A DNA stretch of 12,084 bases from Cytophagales bacterium (GCA_029940715.1 JAPYTU010000045.1:1-12084), one strand, 5' to 3'; positions 1 to 7,746 are shown, numbered from the stretch's first letter. Notes: generated from the sequence alone by a model not told the origin. Numbers and translations: made by a program.

Positions 1-1010
1 AAGTTGATTTTAATGATTTAGAGTTTTGTAAATATTATTCAGATCACATGTTTTCTGCTGATTATGAAAAAGGGGAATGGTGTAATTTTCAAATTCTCCC
101 GTATGAAAATTTAAGTATTTCTCCAGCTTGTACAACTCTTCATTATGGTCAAACAATATTTGAAGGCCTTAAAGCTTATAAAAATGATGAAGATGAAATT
201 CTTATTTTTAGACCTGAAAAAAATGCAGAAAGATTTAATATAAGTTCTCGGAGAATGTGTATTCCAGAATTTCCTAAAGATTTATTTTTAAAGTCTATAA
301 TAGAACTACTAAAAATCGATAAAAAATGGATTCCTAATACTGATAATTCATCTTTATATATTAGACCGATAACTTTTGCTTTAGATCCCTATATTGGTAT
401 TAAGCCTGCAGATAATTATAAATTTATAATTATTACTGCTCCTGCTGCGGGATATTATACAGAACCTGTTAAGGTAAAAATTGAAACTAAGTATACAAGA
501 GCAATTAGTGGGGGAGTAGGTTTCTCAAAAACTGCAGCAAATTATGCTGCTGCTTTATATCCTGCTGTACAAGCTCAAAAAGATGGTTATGATCAATTAA
601 TATGGACTGACGGTAAAGAACATAAGTATTTGGAAGAATCTGGTACTATGAACTTATTTTTTGTAATTGATAAAACTATTATAACTGCTCCTTTAGGTGA
701 TACTGTTTTGGATGGTGTAACAAGAGATAGTATCATAGTTTTAGCTAATAAATTAAATTTGAATTTAGAGGTTAGAAAAATATCTATTGATGAAGTAATA
801 TCTTCAATAAAAAATGGGAAACTTAAGGAGGCTTTTGGTGCTGGTACTGCCGCTACTGTTGCTCCTATTAAAACAATAGGCCATGAATCTAAAGATTACG
901 ATTTACCTGAAATAAATTTGAAATCATATTCTTCAATATTTCTTGAAGAATTAAATAATATTAAATACGGAAAATCACCAGATTTATTTAATTGGATTAC
1001 TAAGATTTAA
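1..1010 (+). CDS. ilvE: Branched-chain amino acid aminotransferase, 5' end outside the window
   Basis: This fold-type IV PLP enzyme catalyses the last, reversible transamination of leucine, isoleucine and valine synthesis, using glutamate as amino donor in the cytosol. The frame is open to the left edge: codons from base 3 read VDFNDLEFCKYYSDH before the Met at 48, and this matches the family N-terminal region. The gene therefore starts upstream, and the Met at 48 is internal. Seen motifs include LHYGQTIFEGLKAY near the N-terminus, the probable PLP-lysine in GFSKTAANY (lysine codon 528-530), the EESGTMNLFF motif, and the GAGTAATVAPI phosphate-binding loop near the C-terminus. The length visible is close to the family norm of roughly 350 residues. 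It ends with TAA two bases before the prfB start, so the two are almost certainly co-transcribed. Motifs are of the BCAT type rather than D-amino acid aminotransferase. Confidence 0.95.
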   Translation, partial: VDFNDLEFCKYYSDHMFSADYEKGEWCNFQILPYENLSISPACTTLHYGQTIFEGLKAYKNDEDEILIFRPEKNAERFNISSRRMCIPEFPKDLFLKSIIELLKIDKKWIPNTDNSSLYIRPITFALDPYIGIKPADNYKFIIITAPAAGYYTEPVKVKIETKYTRAISGGVGFSKTAANYAAALYPAVQAQKDGYDQLIWTDGKEHKYLEESGTMNLFFVIDKTIITAPLGDTVLDGVTRDSIIVLANKLNLNLEVRKISIDEVISSIKNGKLKEAFGAGTAATVAPIKTIGHESKDYDLPEINLKSYSSIFLEELNNIKYGKSPDLFNWITKI

Positions 1011-1012
1011 TA

Positions 1013-2099
1013 ATGAATATAGATAAAATTAAAAAACTTCAAGATCGTCTAGGGGTATTAAAGGGGTATCTTTGACTATGATAATCGATTAAAAATTATT
1101 AAAGAAAAAGAAAAAATTTTATTAAGTTCAAGTTTTTGGAATGATAGGAAAAAAGCAGAAAAAATACTTAAAGAAATAAGCATAAATAAGACATGGACTG
1201 ATTCTTATATCGATGTTAATTCAGCAATAGAAGATTTTAAAATTTTATATGACTTTCATATTTCTGGAGATGTTTCTGAAGATGAATTAGAATTAGAATA
1301 TAATAAAGTTGAAAAATCACTTGAAAATCTTGAATTCAAAAAAATGCTTTCAAGTAAAGAAGATCAATTAAATGCTATAATAGAAATTAATCCAGGAGCT
1401 GGAGGTACTGAAAGTCAAGATTGGGCTAATATATTGATGAGAATGTATATTATGTGGGCAGAATCTCAGAATTTTATTGTGAAAAAGGTTAATGTTCAAC
1501 CTGGTGAAACTGCAGGAATAAAATCTGCAATTCTTGGTATAGAAGGACAATTTGCTTTTGGTTATTTAAAAGCGGAGATAGGAGTTCATAGACTTGTTAG
1601 AATATCACCATTTGATTCAGGCGCTAGAAGGCATACGTCTTTTGCTTCCATTTTTGCTTATCCAGAAGTTGATGAAACAATTGAAATAAATATAAATCCT
1701 GCTGATATTATATGGGAGACGTTTAGGTCTAGTGGTGCTGGTGGACAAAGTGTAAATAAAATTGAATCAGCAGTTAGACTTAAGCACGAAAAGTCAGGTT
1801 TAGTTATTGAATGTCAACAAGAAAGAAGTCAGTTATTAAATAAAGAAAAAGCTTTAAATATGCTAAAATCAAAACTTTATCAAATAGAAATAGAAAAGAA
1901 AAATAAGGAAAAAGCAAAAAGAGAAGACACTAAACTTAAAATAGATTTTGGTTCTCAAATTAGAAATTATGTTTTACATCCTTATAAATTAGTTAAAGAT
2001 ATAAGAACAAATATTGAAAGAAATGATGTTACAAAAGTTTTGAATGGTGATATTCAGCCTTTTATAAAAGAATTTTTATTACAATCACAAAATGTATAA
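1013..2099 (+). CDS. prfB: Peptide chain release factor 2, expressed by programmed +1 frameshift
   Basis: RF2 recognises UGA and UAA stop codons in the ribosomal A site and triggers peptide release. The gene reads in one frame from ATG 1013 for 20 codons, meets TGA at 1073-1075, and continues in the +1 frame from GAC 1074 to TAA 2097-2099, giving 361 residues (E. coli RF2 is about 365). An ATG at 1344 would give only a C-terminal 251-residue piece and is not the true start. Numbered on the full product, the SPF tripeptide that reads the stop codon lies at about 198-200 in RISPFDSGARRHTS, and the GGQ peptidyl-hydrolysis motif at about 243-245 in SSGAGGQSVNK. The N-terminal part is helical and charged, as in class I release factors. 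It sits 2 bp after ilvE. Regulation is the classical RF2 autoregulatory loop: scarce RF2 slows termination at the internal UGA and favours the shift. Confidence 0.95.
1061..1076 (+). promoter_or_regulatory. RF2 programmed +1 frameshift site with internal Shine-Dalgarno-like stimulator
   Basis: The bases AAGGGGTATCTTTGAC match the E. coli prfB recoding site (AGGGGGTATCTTTGAC) except at the second base. Parts are the purine-rich stimulator AAGGGG (1061-1066), the slippery CTT (1070-1072), the in-frame TGA (1073-1075) and the following C. The spacing from stimulator to CTT is three bases, as in the known sites. Frame 0 stops here, and the RF2 protein continues only in the +1 frame (GYL then DYDNR), as in known RF2 proteins. 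The site makes RF2 synthesis respond to RF2 level. Confidence 0.95.
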
Positions 2100-2160
2100 T
2101 TTAAATTAAATGATTAGAATTTTTTTATTATCTACAAAAGATTATTTTAAAAAATAAGTA

Positions 2161-3588
2161 ATGAAATATAAAAAACCTTCATTTCTTCAGTCAATAATTC
2201 CTATCATTTTTTTAGTGGTAATGTTATCAATTAATGTTTTTATTTTTGGTAATTTATCTCTTGATGGTAGTAATCAAATTGTATTGATTCTTTCCGGAGC
2301 CTTAGCATCAATAATTGCTTATTTTAACGGAGTTAAGTGGAAAACCTTACAAGAAGGTATGGTAAGTAATATAAATTCTGCTATACCTTCACTTATAATT
2401 TTATTACTAGTAGGAGCTCTTGCTGGTTCGTGGATGATTAGTGGGATAGTTCCCTCTATGATTTATTATGGAATTCAAATTTTAAGCCCTGATATTTTTC
2501 TTTTGGCTTCATGTATTATATGCATTATTGTTTCTCTTGCAACTGGTAGTTCTTGGACAACTTCAGCCACTATTGGAATAGCTTTGATGGGGGTAGGAAA
2601 ATCATTAGGGGTAGATGATGGTTTTATAGCTGGTGCTGTTTTAAGTGGTGCTTATTTTGGAGATAAAATGTCTCCTTTATCTGATACAACAAATTTAGCT
2701 CCTGCAGTTTCAGGAACTACTTTATTTAAACATATAAGATATTTATCATATACTACTATACCATCAATAATATTATGTCTTTTAATATTCTTAATTTCAG
2801 GTTTTTTATTTGTTGAACCTTCTTCTTTTGAAAGTTCATTAATTGTATCTGAATCTATAAAAGAAAAATTTTTTATATCTCCAATTTTATTTTTTCCACC
2901 TTCTGTTGTTATCTTTTTGATATATAAAAAGGTCTCTGCTATTCCAGCATTATTTTTTGGAATTGCGTTGGGTATATTATTTGCAATAATATTTCAATCA
3001 AATATTATTTATGAGATCTCTTTAGATGGTAGAAAAAATTGGATTTCTATTTTTTCTGGTGTTATGATTTCATTATATGGAAATGTTTCTATAGAGACAT
3101 CAAATGAAATGGTTACAGATTTGTTGACATCAAGTGGTATGTTTGGAATGTTGTCTACAATATGGTTGATTTTTTCTGCTATGATTTTTGGTGGAGCTAT
3201 GGAAAAAGGTGGATTTCTTTCAAAAATTGCTAATACTATTTTAAATCAAGTTAAATCAACCGGATCATTAGTCACATCTACTGCTGGTTCATGTATATTT
3301 TTTAATATTACTGCATCAGATCAATATTTATCAATTGTCATTCCTGGAAAGATGTATTCAAATTTTTATAAAGAAAAAGGTCTTGCTCCTGAAAATTTAA
3401 GTAGAACACTTGAAGACAGTGGAACAGTTACATCAGTTCTTATACCATGGAATACTTGTGGAGCCTATCATTCTAGTGTGTTAGGTGTTTCTACTTTAAC
3501 TTATTTACCTTATTGTTTTTTTAATATTATAAGTCCATTTATGACAGTTCTTTTTGCGTATTTAAAAATTAAAATTAAAAGGCTTTAA
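2161..3588 (+). CDS. nhaC: NhaC-family Na+/H+ antiporter
   Basis: Inner-membrane antiporter predicted to exchange Na+ (or Li+) for H+, supporting sodium and pH homeostasis. The 475-residue product is almost entirely hydrophobic segments, about ten to twelve helices, with short charged loops. Family motifs visible are ATGSSWTTSATIGIA (about 127-141), GAYFGDKMSPLSDTTNLAPA (about 163-182) with candidate ion-pathway acidic residues, ASDQYLSIVIPGKMY (about 385-399) and RTLEDSGTVTSVLIPWNTCG (about 415-434). The length is normal for the family. The ATG at 2161 follows a 61 bp AT-rich gap after prfB and has no Shine-Dalgarno. The next gene begins 15 bp after its stop, so the two are probably co-transcribed. 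NhaC-superfamily paralogues also carry lactate/malate or arginine/ornithine; the motifs fit NhaC best, but the exact substrate is not proven by sequence. Confidence 0.88.
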   Translation: MKYKKPSFLQSIIPIIFLVVMLSINVFIFGNLSLDGSNQIVLILSGALASIIAYFNGVKWKTLQEGMVSNINSAIPSLIILLLVGALAGSWMISGIVPSMIYYGIQILSPDIFLLASCIICIIVSLATGSSWTTSATIGIALMGVGKSLGVDDGFIAGAVLSGAYFGDKMSPLSDTTNLAPAVSGTTLFKHIRYLSYTTIPSIILCLLIFLISGFLFVEPSSFESSLIVSESIKEKFFISPILFFPPSVVIFLIYKKVSAIPALFFGIALGILFAIIFQSNIIYEISLDGRKNWISIFSGVMISLYGNVSIETSNEMVTDLLTSSGMFGMLSTIWLIFSAMIFGGAMEKGGFLSKIANTILNQVKSTGSLVTSTAGSCIFFNITASDQYLSIVIPGKMYSNFYKEKGLAPENLSRTLEDSGTVTSVLIPWNTCGAYHSSVLGVSTLTYLPYCFFNIISPFMTVLFAYLKIKIKRL

Positions 3589-3603
3589 ATTAAATATATT
3601 AAT

Positions 3604-5301
3604 ATGAAAAATTACATATTATGTTGTTGTTGTTGTTTCTTTTTTATTAGTGTTAAAGCACAATGGGAACCTGTAGGTAATAAAATTATAACAAAATGGG
3701 CTGAAAGTATAAATCCTGAATATGTTCATCAAGAATATCCGAGACCAAGATTATTAAGAAATGAGTGGAAAAATTTAAATGGATTGTGGAATTATGAAAT
3801 AACTAAATTTGGAGTTAATAAACCTAATTTTAATAAGAATAAAATTTTGGTTCCTTTCCCTATAGAATCTAGTTTATCTGGTGTTCAAAAAAATGTAGGT
3901 AAGGAAAATGAACTTTGGTATCATTCCACATTTATTATTCCTAAATTATGGAAAGGTAGAAATATTATTTTACATTTTGGAGGTGTTGATTGGAAATCAG
4001 AGATTTGGATAAATGATGTTTTTGTTGGATCTCATCAAGGAGGATATGATCCTTTTTCATTTGATATTACTTCTTATTTAAATAACAAAAAAAACCAAAA
4101 ATTAGTTGTAAAAGTTTGGGATCCTACGGATGAAGGTTTTCAACCTAGAGGAAAACAAACTATAAATCCGCATGGTATTTGGTATACAGCAGTAACCGGT
4201 ATTTGGCAAACTGTGTGGATGGAGCCAGTAAATTCAAATTACATAAAAACAGTTAATATAGTTTCAAATGTTGATGAAAGTAATATCTCAATTAAACTTA
4301 TGAGTTCAGAAGCATTAGAAAAGGATTATTTTGAGGTAATTATTAAAGATGGAAATACCATTGTATCGTCAGTAAAATCACCTGTTGAATTTAACTTAGA
4401 TGTATTAATTAATAACGCAAAACTTTGGAGTCCTGAATCACCATTTTTATATGATATGGAAATAAATTTAGTTAGTAATGGAAAAATTGTTGATTCTATT
4501 AAAAGTTATTTTGCTATGCGTAAAATATCAACTAGAAAAGATGAAAATGGAATTTTTCGTTTACAATTAAATAATGAAGATTATTTCCAATTTGGAACTC
4601 TTGATCAGGGATGGTGGCCTGATGGTTTATATACTGCCCCCTCTGACGATGCTTTAAAGTATGATATCATAAAAACTAAGGAATTAGGATTTAATATGAT
4701 TAGAAAGCATGTAAAGGTTGAGCCTGCTAGGTGGTATTATCATGCAGATAAAGTAGGAATGTTAGTTTGGCAAGATATGCCAAATGGAGAAAATTTTCGC
4801 TTTCCTAAATGGCAGAGAGATAAATTTTTTGATGGTGATGAATTTATTCCAAGCTCTGAATCTGAAGATAATTTTAGAAGTGAATGGAAAAAAATTATTG
4901 ACTTTTTATATTCTAATCCATCAGTTGTTTGTTGGGTACCTTTTAATGAGGCATGGGGACAATTTAAAACCGTTGAAATTTCAGAATGGACTAAAATATA
5001 TGATCCTAGTCGTTTAGTTAATTCTGCTAGTGGTGGAAATTATTATAAGACAGGTGATATCACAGATGTACATAATTATCCAGGTCCAAAAATGCTTTTT
5101 TTTGATAATGAAAGAGTAAATGTTTTAGGAGAATATGGTGGAATTGGTTTAGCAATAGATGGTCATCTTTGGCAACCTGATAAAAATTGGAGATATATAA
5201 AATTTAAAAATTCTATAGAAGCAACTGATCAATATGTTAGCCTTGCAAATCAACTTTATAAAAAGATAGAATCTGGTTTTTCTGCAGCTATTTATACATA
5301 A
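3604..5301 (+). CDS. Secreted glycoside hydrolase family 2 enzyme, ended early by an in-frame TAA
   Basis: Predicted exported beta-galactosidase/beta-glucuronidase-like enzyme that would cleave beta-linked sugars from glycans; the substrate cannot be read from sequence. Residues 1-19 form a Sec signal peptide with five consecutive cysteines (7-11) and a likely cut after VKA. There is no lipobox. A jelly-roll sugar-binding domain spans about 45-205 (GLWNYEIT, WYHSTF, GGVDWKSEIWIND), then an Ig-like domain to about 310, then a TIM barrel. The acid/base Glu is probably E449 in WVPFNEAWGQF and the nucleophile E510 in VLGEYGG. The frame stops at TAA 5299-5301 after AAIYT, but the bases that follow encode the expected remaining C-terminus in the same frame up to 5418. 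A CAA to TAA change is the simplest explanation. The product lacks the last barrel segment and may be inactive. It lies 15 bp after nhaC. Confidence 0.85.
   Translation: MKNYILCCCCCFFFISVKAQWEPVGNKIITKWAESINPEYVHQEYPRPRLLRNEWKNLNGLWNYEITKFGVNKPNFNKNKILVPFPIESSLSGVQKNVGKENELWYHSTFIIPKLWKGRNIILHFGGVDWKSEIWINDVFVGSHQGGYDPFSFDITSYLNNKKNQKLVVKVWDPTDEGFQPRGKQTINPHGIWYTAVTGIWQTVWMEPVNSNYIKTVNIVSNVDESNISIKLMSSEALEKDYFEVIIKDGNTIVSSVKSPVEFNLDVLINNAKLWSPESPFLYDMEINLVSNGKIVDSIKSYFAMRKISTRKDENGIFRLQLNNEDYFQFGTLDQGWWPDGLYTAPSDDALKYDIIKTKELGFNMIRKHVKVEPARWYYHADKVGMLVWQDMPNGENFRFPKWQRDKFFDGDEFIPSSESEDNFRSEWKKIIDFLYSNPSVVCWVPFNEAWGQFKTVEISEWTKIYDPSRLVNSASGGNYYKTGDITDVHNYPGPKMLFFDNERVNVLGEYGGIGLAIDGHLWQPDKNWRYIKFKNSIEATDQYVSLANQLYKKIESGFSAAIYT
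3622..3636 (+). repeat. (TGT)5 trinucleotide run encoding five cysteines in a signal peptide
   Basis: Five perfect TGT codons follow one another within the hydrophobic core of the GH2 signal peptide. Gain or loss of a unit would keep the reading frame and alter only the length of the hydrophobic segment, so it is not a phase-variation switch of the frameshifting kind. Confidence 0.8.
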
Positions 5302-5418
5302 ATCACAGATGTGGAGATAGAAGTAAATGGACTTATGACTTATGATAGAAAAATTGTTAAACTTGATTTAGGAAGAGTAAGAGAAATTAATAGAAAAATT
5401 TGTAATGTATTTCAGTAA
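5302..5418 (+). pseudogene. Detached C-terminal remnant of the GH2 gene
   Basis: In the same frame as the upstream GH2 gene, 38 sense codons (ITDVEIEVNGLMTYDR near the start) run to TAA 5416-5418. This matches the usual C-terminal pattern of this GH2 subgroup, where YTQTTDVE-EVNGLMTYDR closes the TIM barrel. The remnant has no ATG near its beginning and no start signal, so it is unlikely to be translated alone. It would be part of a 603-residue enzyme plus one codon if the TAA at 5299-5301 were a sense codon, most simply CAA (Gln). The lack of further stops or frameshifts suggests the interruption is recent, or is a sequencing or assembly error. Confidence 0.85.
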
Positions 5419-5448
5419 TTAGTTTATTTTTTATTCAATAGACTTATT

Positions 5449-5482
5449 TTATGTAATTCATGAATTAATTCATAAGTTTTTT
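5449..5482 (+). terminator. AT-rich hairpin with T-tract between convergent genes
   Basis: TTATG (5449-5453) can pair with CATAA (5471-5475), and inside it TAATT (5454-5458) with AATTA (5463-5467) around a CATG loop, leaving a 3 nt bulge. Six T residues follow at 5477-5482 on the + strand. This looks like an intrinsic terminator for the nhaC-GH2 transcript. It overlaps the last codons and TGA stop of rsgA on the other strand. The stem has almost no G-C pairs, so strength is uncertain, and in a genome this AT-rich it could be chance. Confidence 0.4.
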
Positions 5483-6357
5483 ATTATTGATAAATAGCTA
5501 GTATATCGTTTTCTCCATATAGTTTTATCTATATTTTTTTTGACATTGCAATTTGGTTCATTTTCATGATTACAATTATTGAATTTACATTTATCTCTTA
5601 ATTTATTGAATTCAGGAAAAGTATATTTTATTTCATTTTTTTCTATTCCATAAAGTTGAAATTCTTTAAATCCTGGTGTATCAATAAGAAAACTATTTTC
5701 ATTAATTTCAAACATTTCAGAAAAAGTTGTTGTTTGTTTTCCTTTTTTAGTCTTTTTAGAAATGGGGTTAATTTTTTGTTTTGATTTATTACATAATAAA
5801 TTTATTAATGTAGATTTTCCTACTCCAGAATTTCCAATCACTAATGTTTTATTCTTTTCCATTATTTGAAGTAAATTATGGACATTAATATTATATTTAG
5901 CTGATATAACAAAAGAATCAAACCCTATAGTTAAATAATTTTTTAAAATAATATTTAGATTTTCTAATTCATTTTTGTTTAAAATATCCAATTTATTAAA
6001 AACTATTATAGGTTTAATGTTGTAGTAATTTGCTGATACAAGACATCTATCTATAAAGCTAATTTTTGTATATGGTTCTTTAATACTACATAATATTAAT
6101 AATTGGTCAATATTAGAAGCCATAATATGTCCTTTATCATTTCTATTTGATTTTCTAATTATACAATTTTTTCTTTTGTATATATTATTAATAATAACAT
6201 CTTTATTTTTTATTAATTCTACATAATCTCCTGATGCAATTGGATTTGTTAATTGATTATCAATTTTAAGCTTTCCTCTTAAAATAGTTTTATAGATTTT
6301 ATTATTAATTTTTACATCATACCATTTACCAGTTGATTTAGTAACTAAACCTTTCAT
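5470..6357 (-). CDS. rsgA: Small ribosomal subunit biogenesis GTPase RsgA
   Basis: RsgA is a circularly permuted GTPase that checks late 30S maturation and releases assembly factors such as RbfA. The 295-residue protein shows an N-terminal OB-fold region (about 1-65), then permuted G motifs in the order G4 NKLD (121-124), G5 SAK (152-154), G1 GNSGVGKST (175-183), switch threonines (209-211) and G3 DTPG (226-229), and finally a zinc-binding knuckle with C257, C262, H264 and C270. All key residues are present; the protein is somewhat shorter than E. coli RsgA (about 350). The start at 6357 lies one base after the engB stop, indicating translational coupling. It is the only complete gene in the window that ends in TGA. 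Confidence 0.95.
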   Translation of the reverse strand: MKGLVTKSTGKWYDVKINNKIYKTILRGKLKIDNQLTNPIASGDYVELIKNKDVIINNIYKRKNCIIRKSNRNDKGHIMASNIDQLLILCSIKEPYTKISFIDRCLVSANYYNIKPIIVFNKLDILNKNELENLNIILKNYLTIGFDSFVISAKYNINVHNLLQIMEKNKTLVIGNSGVGKSTLINLLCNKSKQKINPISKKTKKGKQTTTFSEMFEINENSFLIDTPGFKEFQLYGIEKNEIKYTFPEFNKLRDKCKFNNCNHENEPNCNVKKNIDKTIWRKRYTSYLSIIKNL

Positions 6358-6358
6358 T

Positions 6359-6964
6359 TTAATTAATTATTAGGGATTTATATGTATTTATAATGTAATT
6401 TATAATAGTTTCTCTTCCAGTTTTTTTTATTGATGAAGTAATAAAAAATGTGGGTATTTCTTTCCAAGTTTTAAGGAGTTCTTTATTAAAATTATCTATA
6501 TTTTTATTAACATTTGAAGTATTAATTTTGTCGCATTTAGTATAAATTAAATTAATAGGAATATTATTTTTTCCTAAAAAATTAATAAAATCAATATCAA
6601 TTTTTTGAGGTTTTAATCTGCTATCAATTAAAATAAAAACTAAAGCTAATTTTATTGATTTGAGCAAAAAATCCTTGATCATATTGTCCCATTTTTTTCT
6701 ATCTTTTTTACTTGTTTTTGCCCAACCATATCCTGGTAGATCAACAAAATATATATTTTTATTAACTATAAAATGGTTTATTAATTTTGTTTTTCCAGGT
6801 TTAGAAGAAATTTTAGATAGGTTTTTATTATTTACTAGCATGTTTATTAATGATGATTTTCCAACGTTTGATCTTCCATAAAAAACAAATTCTGGTAATT
6901 TCTCTTTTGGACATTCTTTTAAATTAGAACTGCTTTTAATGAATTTAGCCTCAATATTTTTCAT
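6359..6964 (-). CDS. engB: Ribosome biogenesis GTP-binding protein EngB (YsxC/YihA)
   Basis: EngB is a small TRAFAC-class GTPase needed for late 50S subunit assembly. The 201-residue protein has the normal length and motif order: G1 GRSNVGKSS (30-38), the G2 threonine in KPGKT (about 59), G3 DLPGYG (75-80), G4 TKCDK (142-146) and G5 SS (177-178). The YGWA after G3 is typical of EngB. It is the first gene of a two-gene leftward unit with rsgA, one base apart, and its start faces the porT start across 68 bp. An AGAGG lies upstream of the ATG but about 12 nt away, too far to be a normal Shine-Dalgarno. Confidence 0.95.
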   Translation of the reverse strand: MKNIEAKFIKSSSNLKECPKEKLPEFVFYGRSNVGKSSLINMLVNNKNLSKISSKPGKTKLINHFIVNKNIYFVDLPGYGWAKTSKKDRKKWDNMIKDFLLKSIKLALVFILIDSRLKPQKIDIDFINFLGKNNIPINLIYTKCDKINTSNVNKNIDNFNKELLKTWKEIPTFFITSSIKKTGRETIINYIINTYKSLIIN

Positions 6965-7032
6965 AATTATTTTTATCCTCTTTGCAATTTTAATTCAATT
7001 TTAAAGTTTAGGTATTATATTTAGATATAATA
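6965..7032. promoter_or_regulatory. Divergent control region between engB and porT
   Basis: This 68 bp gap must carry the promoters of both the leftward engB-rsgA unit and the rightward porT unit. Candidate Bacteroidota -7 elements (consensus TAnnTTTG) matching seven of eight bases are TATATTTA at 7016-7023 (+ strand) and TAAAATTG twice on the - strand (6985-6992 and 6996-7003). The last two form a tandem repeat of CAATTTTAA at 11 bp spacing. No well-placed -33 TTG element was found for any of them, so the location is a deduction from gene layout and the elements are tentative. Confidence 0.35.
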
Positions 7033-7746
7033 ATGAGAAAGAATTTTTTAATTATTTTAATTATTTGTGGTTTTTCTTATTCCTCAAAATCCCAAAGTAA
7101 TACAATAAATTTAGGAAACTATGATGATAATCGTATTCATTATGGTTTTTTACTTGGATTGCATTCTTCGTATTATAGGATGTATTATTCTAATAATTTT
7201 ATAGATTCAAATTACAGAAATCTTCATAGCATTATTCCTTCTTCTAAACCTGGATTTAAGCTTGGTTTTATTTCTGATTTTAATCTAATCTATCCATTTG
7301 ATTTTAGAACATTATTACAAGTTGCTTTTTATGAATTTAATATGGATTATTTGTATATAGATGGCACTATTTTTTCTGATACTAGATCGGCTACATTAAT
7401 TGAATTTCCTCTATTAATAAAATATAAATCAAAAAGAAGGGGTAATCATAGAATGTATATGCTTGGAGGATTAAAACCAAGTTTAGAAATTGGATCAAAA
7501 AATAAGGATGAAGCAGGAAAAGATATATTAAATTTAAAATCTTTTGATTTATCCTTAGAAATAGGTTTTGGTAGTGATATTTTTTTTCAATTATTTAAAC
7601 TGTCTCCAGAAATAAGATATTCTAGAGGACTAATAAATTTATTAAAAAATAATCCAGATAATTTTAATGAATATAATTTACCAATTGATAAATTGTTTGT
7701 TCATAATATTTCAGTTTTCTTTACTTTTGAAGGTGGGCCTAAATAA
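7033..7746 (+). CDS. porT: PorT family outer-membrane protein of the type IX secretion system
   Basis: PorT is an outer-membrane beta-barrel component required for type IX secretion, the Bacteroidota export route for adhesins, enzymes and gliding proteins. The 237-residue product has a signal peptide (residues 1-20, likely cut at SKS-QS) and a body of alternating beta strands: RIHYGFLLGLHSS, KPGFKLGFISDF, SATLIEFPLLIKYKSKRRGNHRMYMLGG, SLEIGFGSDIFFQLFKLSPEIRYSRG and a final VFFTFE. The pattern H(Y/W)G(F/Y)xLG near the start, then a LIEFPLLIKYKS-like strand and GxxxxIFFxxFKxSPEIR, fits PorT in Flavobacteria. The length is typical. No promoter is certain, but the start lies at the edge of the divergent region. 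Its 3' end overlaps the next gene by 14 bp if that gene begins at GTG 7733. Confidence 0.85.
   Translation: MRKNFLIILIICGFSYSSKSQSNTINLGNYDDNRIHYGFLLGLHSSYYRMYYSNNFIDSNYRNLHSIIPSSKPGFKLGFISDFNLIYPFDFRTLLQVAFYEFNMDYLYIDGTIFSDTRSATLIEFPLLIKYKSKRRGNHRMYMLGGLKPSLEIGSKNKDEAGKDILNLKSFDLSLEIGFGSDIFFQLFKLSPEIRYSRGLINLLKNNPDNFNEYNLPIDKLFVHNISVFFTFEGGPK

Noticed and set aside
1011..1343. An apparent gene-free stretch of over 300 bases
   Set aside because: It encodes the RF2 N-terminal region in two frames joined by the programmed frameshift.
1368..1550. Minus-strand 60-codon open frame inside prfB
   Set aside because: Lies opposite the conserved RF2 coding sequence and has no recognisable protein features.
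1344..2099. A short RF2-like gene of 251 residues starting at ATG 1344
   Set aside because: The frame is open upstream to the recoding site at 1070-1076 and encodes the RF2 N-terminal domain, so this is the 3' part of full-length prfB.
2110..2157. A 15-codon open frame (MIRIFLLSTKDYFKK) filling the gap between prfB and nhaC
   Set aside because: Too short, no start signal and no recognisable family; short open frames are expected in AT-rich gaps, although a leader peptide cannot be excluded.
4784..5017. Plus-strand 77-codon open frame inside the GH2 gene
   Set aside because: Out-of-frame shadow of the conserved GH2 catalytic region.
5299..5301. Stop codon reassignment or selenocysteine/pyrrolysine-type recoding at the GH2 TAA
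   Set aside because: TAA ends nearly every other gene here, it is not TGA or TAG, and no recoding structure was seen; a simple nonsense change fits better.
6660..6881. Plus-strand 73-codon open frame opposite engB
   Set aside because: Antisense shadow of the conserved G1-G3 motif region of EngB; the hydrophobic look comes from AT-rich complement codons.
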